A stretch of 32,980 nt of DNA. It comes from Chloroflexota bacterium (GTDB lineage Bacteria; Chloroflexota; Anaerolineae; Aggregatilineales; Phototrophicaceae). The notes beneath the pieces are model-generated. The model saw nothing but the letters and a program-made list of their open reading frames with translations. It made no database searches and had not been told where the DNA came from. The position numbers were made by a program, and so were the translations under genes. Every line of letters starts with the position of its first letter. Positions within the stretch are counted from its first letter, which is position 1. Below, in pieces: positions 30,660-32,980 of the stretch. The DNA lies in NCBI GenBank assembly GCA_011523705.1, contig WTGC01000214.1:1-32980 (forward strand). The letters are read 5' to 3'.

Positions 30660-31835
30660 TCACTGCGGAGATCGGTGCAAGGTACGCTTGTTTAGAGCAC
30701 GTTCGCCTTTAGTCACTTCGTAATATTCAAATTGATAGTCCAGAATACTAAGCAGAAGCCTTCGCAAAAGGTTTAGGATGTGAAAGTATTCACCTTCCGC
30801 GTCTTCAGTATGGAATCCGAACTCGTGTGCAAGACTGTTTCTACTTTGTATGAATGCGTCAATCTCTGCTCCATCCAGCCACATGTTATTTGCATTGCGC
30901 AGGCTGTTGAGTCGTTCTCGGAAGACGTTTGAATCGGATTCCTTCTTACTCAGCGCGTCCACAATTGCCACCGCCACCAGTGCGCTAGTTTGATCGTACT
31001 CCGGTGTGCTCAGGTCCAGCAGCAGCCGCCCGATGCGATGCAACATGCCGGGATGCCGCGCGTTGTAATTCATGTACGCTGGATAGCATTGTTCCAGAAA
31101 GTCGACGGCGGTACGCGGATCAGAGAAGTCGACCAGTTCGCTGCCAGCTTTGCGATTAGTGTAGCGGTTCTGATGATAGGCATAGACAGTCGAGCCATTG
31201 CGGTCCCGCGCCTCATAGCAGATCCAGTTGATGATTCTGCCGGCGCCGATCGTCAGCAGGTCGCAGATAGCATATGAAAGCCGCATGATTTCCTCTCGCG
31301 TCTGATTGCCTTTCCTGACAATGAGTTCACAGGTGATTACCGTGCCTTGGCCCAAACCAACGTTAGACCAAACCCCATCGTACTGAGACGTTTTCTCAAA
31401 GGCCACGTCAATGCCGTCAAGAGTCGCGCCAAGTCGCAAAATGTTGTTCACCAATTCACCGGTCCTGCCAACGGAATAGCAGAATAGAAAATTCGTCAGC
31501 GAGAACCGAATGTCCTGCACCCGCGACCAGTCGACTTTGCCTGCAGTGAATTCGAATGCGCCTCTAGCGACGTATAAGCTGCCTTCTGATAGCGTTTTAT
31601 CGCCGGTGCTTACTTTGCCCCGTGCAACAATGGGATTCTCGTCCTCACCGACACCAACTAGTGCGATTGCAACTTCATCTCTTCCATGCGCCGACAGAAT
31701 ATCGACCGAGCTATACAGAACAATTGTCCCGTCCTTCATCTGACCGATTTCGAAGCTACAATCTGTGCCATTGAGTGTGCCCAGTCCACTATATTGACTC
31801 ACGAATTCGCCATACCACTCGCTCAAGATGCTCAT
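30660..31835 (-). CDS. HEPN-domain protein, possible abortive-infection (ApeA-like) factor
   Basis: The 391-residue protein has a C-terminal helical domain (about 280-375) with RNSLAH (Arg332 to His337), the R-x4-6-H motif of HEPN ribonucleases, followed by YFHILNLLRRLLLSILDYQFEYYE, the usual helix after the motif. The N-terminal two thirds are mainly beta strands (about 20-180) and resemble the sensing part of ApeA-type anti-phage proteins; that resemblance is from memory and tentative. HEPN nucleases cleave RNA, often tRNA, to stop phage growth. The gene is AT-richer than its neighbours, stands alone and is bounded by dispersed repeats, all consistent with transfer. The start has GGGAG eleven bases upstream. 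No antitoxin partner such as a MNT nucleotidyltransferase is adjacent. Confidence 0.75.
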   Translation of the reverse strand: MSILSEWYGEFVSQYSGLGTLNGTDCSFEIGQMKDGTIVLYSSVDILSAHGRDEVAIALVGVGEDENPIVARGKVSTGDKTLSEGSLYVARGAFEFTAGKVDWSRVQDIRFSLTNFLFCYSVGRTGELVNNILRLGATLDGIDVAFEKTSQYDGVWSNVGLGQGTVITCELIVRKGNQTREEIMRLSYAICDLLTIGAGRIINWICYEARDRNGSTVYAYHQNRYTNRKAGSELVDFSDPRTAVDFLEQCYPAYMNYNARHPGMLHRIGRLLLDLSTPEYDQTSALVAVAIVDALSKKESDSNVFRERLNSLRNANNMWLDGAEIDAFIQSRNSLAHEFGFHTEDAEGEYFHILNLLRRLLLSILDYQFEYYEVTKGERALNKRTLHRSPQ

Positions 31836-31962
31836 CTATTGACTTGCTCCCGGCTCCTTGTCGTCAAACGCAGCCAAATACTACCACGCGCTTCTGGCGG
31901 CTTGGCATTGCACTAATCAATGTGAAGATTCAGCGGGAGACTCACAGAGTCTTCCCTACAGC

Positions 31963-32044
31963 TTGTTTGCGCACTTCGCGTCTTTGTGATTCAACACCAA
32001 CCCCTCGGCGACCTCACCAAAACTCGGTGACCTCGGTGGTAAAG
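31963..32044. repeat. 'CTCGGTGACCTCGGTGG' repeat, uninterrupted copy
   Basis: It runs from TTGTTTGCGCACTTCGCG through GTGATTCAACACCAACCCC to CTCGGTGACCTCGGTGGTAA. It is a direct repeat of 32516-32617 but lacks that copy's 22-base insertion. It resembles the reverse complement of the CCACAGAGGCACAGAG family. The rest of 31836-32106 shows only the promoter at 32075. Confidence 0.7.
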
Positions 32045-32074
32045 AAATGCCATCACCGCTCACAAGGCATTCGA

Positions 32075-32083
32075 TGGTATATT
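32075..32083 (+). promoter_or_regulatory. Extended -10 promoter element for the antitoxin-like gene
   Basis: TGGTATATT fits an extended -10 (TGn plus TATATT). No -35 is visible, which extended -10 promoters tolerate. The predicted start near 32090 leaves a short leader with GGAGG eight bases before ATG at 32107. Confidence 0.45.
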
Positions 32084-32106
32084 CGCCCCAAGCGGAGGAC
32101 CCACCC

Positions 32107-32490
32107 ATGACCATCGAAATCCCCGAAGACGTCGCGCTGCGACTGGAAGAACTGGCAAAACAAGACGACGCCGACGTTGGCGATTTGCTGCGTGATATTG
32201 TTGAACGCTACGAGGCTGAGCGCGCCGCCACACAAAAGCGCTGGGCGACAGGCGCGGATTTTGCCAGAAACGCCAAAGAAGCCGGTCTGGCTTCGCCGCA
32301 TCGTGTCGATACCGATGAAAAGCAGTGGGCGACCTTGGCCGACCTGGCGCGTTATGCGAAGAAAATGAACATGGCGTCTCCGGAGCCGGTAAACACCGCC
32401 GAGCGCAGCCGCGAAATCTTGAATACGGAATACGCCGACTACCTCTACGAACGCCGCGTCAAGGGCTCGTCAGCAGTTCAACGCAAATAG
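32107..32490 (+). CDS. Antitoxin-like small protein with an internal duplication, no toxin adjacent
   Basis: The 127-residue protein has an N-terminal stretch (MTIEIPEDVALRLEELAKQD, 1-20) that looks like a ribbon-helix-helix/CopG-type DNA-binding start, followed by helix DVGDLLRDIVERYEAER. Two copies of a ~20-residue unit follow, at 45-64 and 73-92 (RWATGADFARNAKEAG, QWATLADLARYAKKMN, each ending ASP). The tail TAERSREILNTEYADYLYERR is typical of small VapB-like antitoxins. GGAGG eight bases upstream sets the start; an earlier ATG at 32047 would add twenty residues that read through repeat and promoter. No toxin gene lies within the next 250 bases, so it is an orphan or regulates elsewhere. 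Confidence 0.75.
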   Translation: MTIEIPEDVALRLEELAKQDDADVGDLLRDIVERYEAERAATQKRWATGADFARNAKEAGLASPHRVDTDEKQWATLADLARYAKKMNMASPEPVNTAERSREILNTEYADYLYERRVKGSSAVQRK

Positions 32491-32515
32491 CCTCGGCTCA
32501 CTCCCACCGCACCGC

Positions 32516-32617
32516 TTTGTGCACTTCGTGGCTTTGTGATTCAAAACTAACCCCTCGGTGACCTCACGAAACCTCGGTGACGTAGGTCAGTGTCTACGCG
32601 ACCCTCGGTGGTAAAAA
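32516..32617. repeat. 'CTCGGTGACCTCGGTGG' repeat, copy with a 22-base insertion
   Basis: It is a direct repeat of 31963-32044. After CCTCGGTGAC (ending at 32581) a 22-base segment (32582-32603) containing GGTCAGTGTCTACGCGACC intervenes before CTCGGTGGTAA resumes. It lies 26 bases after the antitoxin-like gene, which the two copies bracket. Confidence 0.75.
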
Positions 32618-32620
32618 AAC

Positions 32621-32668
32621 GGGCGAGCCACCGGGTCACGTAGACATAGACCGCCTCTCGCCCCTACA
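32621..32668. repeat. TGTAGGGGCGAG palindromic repeat (inverted) with an occupied loop
   Basis: Arms GGGCGAG (32621-32627) and CTCGCCC (32657-32663) continue as CTACA, so the element is the reverse of the copy at 14521. Its loop holds GGGTCACGTAGACATAGACC (32633-32652), a copy of the nested micro-repeat. Confidence 0.65.
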
Positions 32669-32684
32669 GCCTTTACAGGAAATC

Positions 32685-32713
32685 TTGACACTTCCCGCCG
32701 CATCCGTTCTAAT
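32685..32713 (+). promoter_or_regulatory. Strong sigma-70-type promoter for the MoaD/ThiS-like gene
   Basis: A perfect TTGACA (32685-32690), a 17-base spacer and TCTAAT (32708-32713, five of six to TATAAT) form the best promoter match in the window. The start near 32720 leaves a leader of about 25 bases with GGAG seven bases before ATG at 32746. Confidence 0.75.
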
Positions 32714-32745
32714 CTACTCCCAATCTTTATCCACGGAGCCTCGCC

Positions 32746-32980
32746 ATGGCGCAGGTCAAATTCACGCCCAACCTCAAACGCTTCTTCCCCGACCTCTGCG
32801 AGTGCGAGATCGAGGCCGCCACCGTCGCCGAGATCGTCGCCGCCGTCGACCAACGCTGGCGCGGGCTGGGCGATTACATCATTGACGAGCAGGGCGCCTT
32901 GCGCAAACACGTCAATATCTTCGTCGGCGATGAGCTCCTGCGCGACAAGCGTGCGCTCTCCGACCGCGTCTCCGCCGATA
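32746..32980 (+). CDS. MoaD/ThiS-family ubiquitin-like protein, cut by the window end
   Basis: The first 78 codons are visible: MAQVKFTPNLKRFFPDLCEC, then EIEAATVAEIVAAVDQRWRG, then LGDYIIDEQGALRKHVNIFV and GDELLRDKRALSDRVSAD. The beta-grasp pattern, with HVNIFVGDEL followed by LSDRV, is that of MoaD/ThiS-like sulphur carriers. The C-terminal Gly-Gly that would be thiocarboxylated is beyond the window, so sulphur transfer cannot be confirmed. Such proteins donate sulphur to molybdopterin, thiamine or cysteine synthesis, and related ones often neighbour large BNR-propeller genes. The start has GGAG seven bases upstream and a strong promoter of its own. Confidence 0.85.
   Translation, partial: MAQVKFTPNLKRFFPDLCECEIEAATVAEIVAAVDQRWRGLGDYIIDEQGALRKHVNIFVGDELLRDKRALSDRVSAD

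Noticed and set aside
31963..32668. CRISPR-like array of short repeats
   Set aside because: The repeats differ in type, spacing and orientation and enclose a protein gene; there are no regular spacers and no cas genes.

Overview
The window looks like chromosomal DNA from a moderately GC-rich, free-living heterotrophic bacterium. My best guess is Chloroflexota (Anaerolineae/Caldilineae-like). That guess is inference: it rests on many phytanoyl-CoA-dioxygenase-like, Gfo/Idh, sugar-isomerase and amidohydrolase genes, a secreted SH3 protein with Cys-rich 'DNCC' repeats, and several families of short GC-rich palindromic repeats. No rRNA, intact tRNA, CRISPR array, transposase or phage gene was seen. 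No gene-free stretch exceeds 300 bases.

Left part, minus strand (1-10402): a Gfo/Idh oxidoreductase cut by the window edge; a VOC-fold protein; a Rieske ferredoxin whose start overlaps the stop of an amidohydrolase; a second, closely similar amidohydrolase; a protein with three degenerate GIY-YIG/T5orf172-like units; an orphan ABC substrate-binding protein; a secreted SH3/Cys-rich/HEXXH protein; a PhyH-family dioxygenase; and a MazEF module with a duplicated antitoxin gene.

Centre, plus strand (10403-20528): two tandem PhyH-family dioxygenases, then Gfo/Idh oxidoreductase, sugar isomerase/epimerase, beta-hydroxyacid dehydrogenase and a second sugar isomerase. This set probably oxidises and rearranges a polyol or sugar acid. 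A large polytopic membrane protein, an aldo/keto reductase with a strong terminator, and a small AT-rich pair of membrane-protein genes follow.

Right part (20555-32980): a PfkB sugar kinase and class II aldolase lie divergent from an iron-type alcohol dehydrogenase and a membrane-anchored beta-propeller. Next come a VapC-type PIN toxin gene broken by one in-frame stop and translationally overlapped by a pentapeptide-repeat gene with an antitoxin-like tail, an MFS transporter, a 1153-residue Asp-box beta-propeller, a HEPN-domain protein of anti-phage type, an orphan antitoxin-like gene between direct repeats, and the start of a MoaD/ThiS-like gene.

The most unusual signal is in the repeats. 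A palindrome-armed micro-repeat of about 20-22 bp is nested inside several other repeat families, and one occupied site can be compared with an unoccupied copy of its host in the same window. Two copies of another GC-rich repeat lie in frame inside the beta-propeller gene and are translated as about 38-residue inserts.
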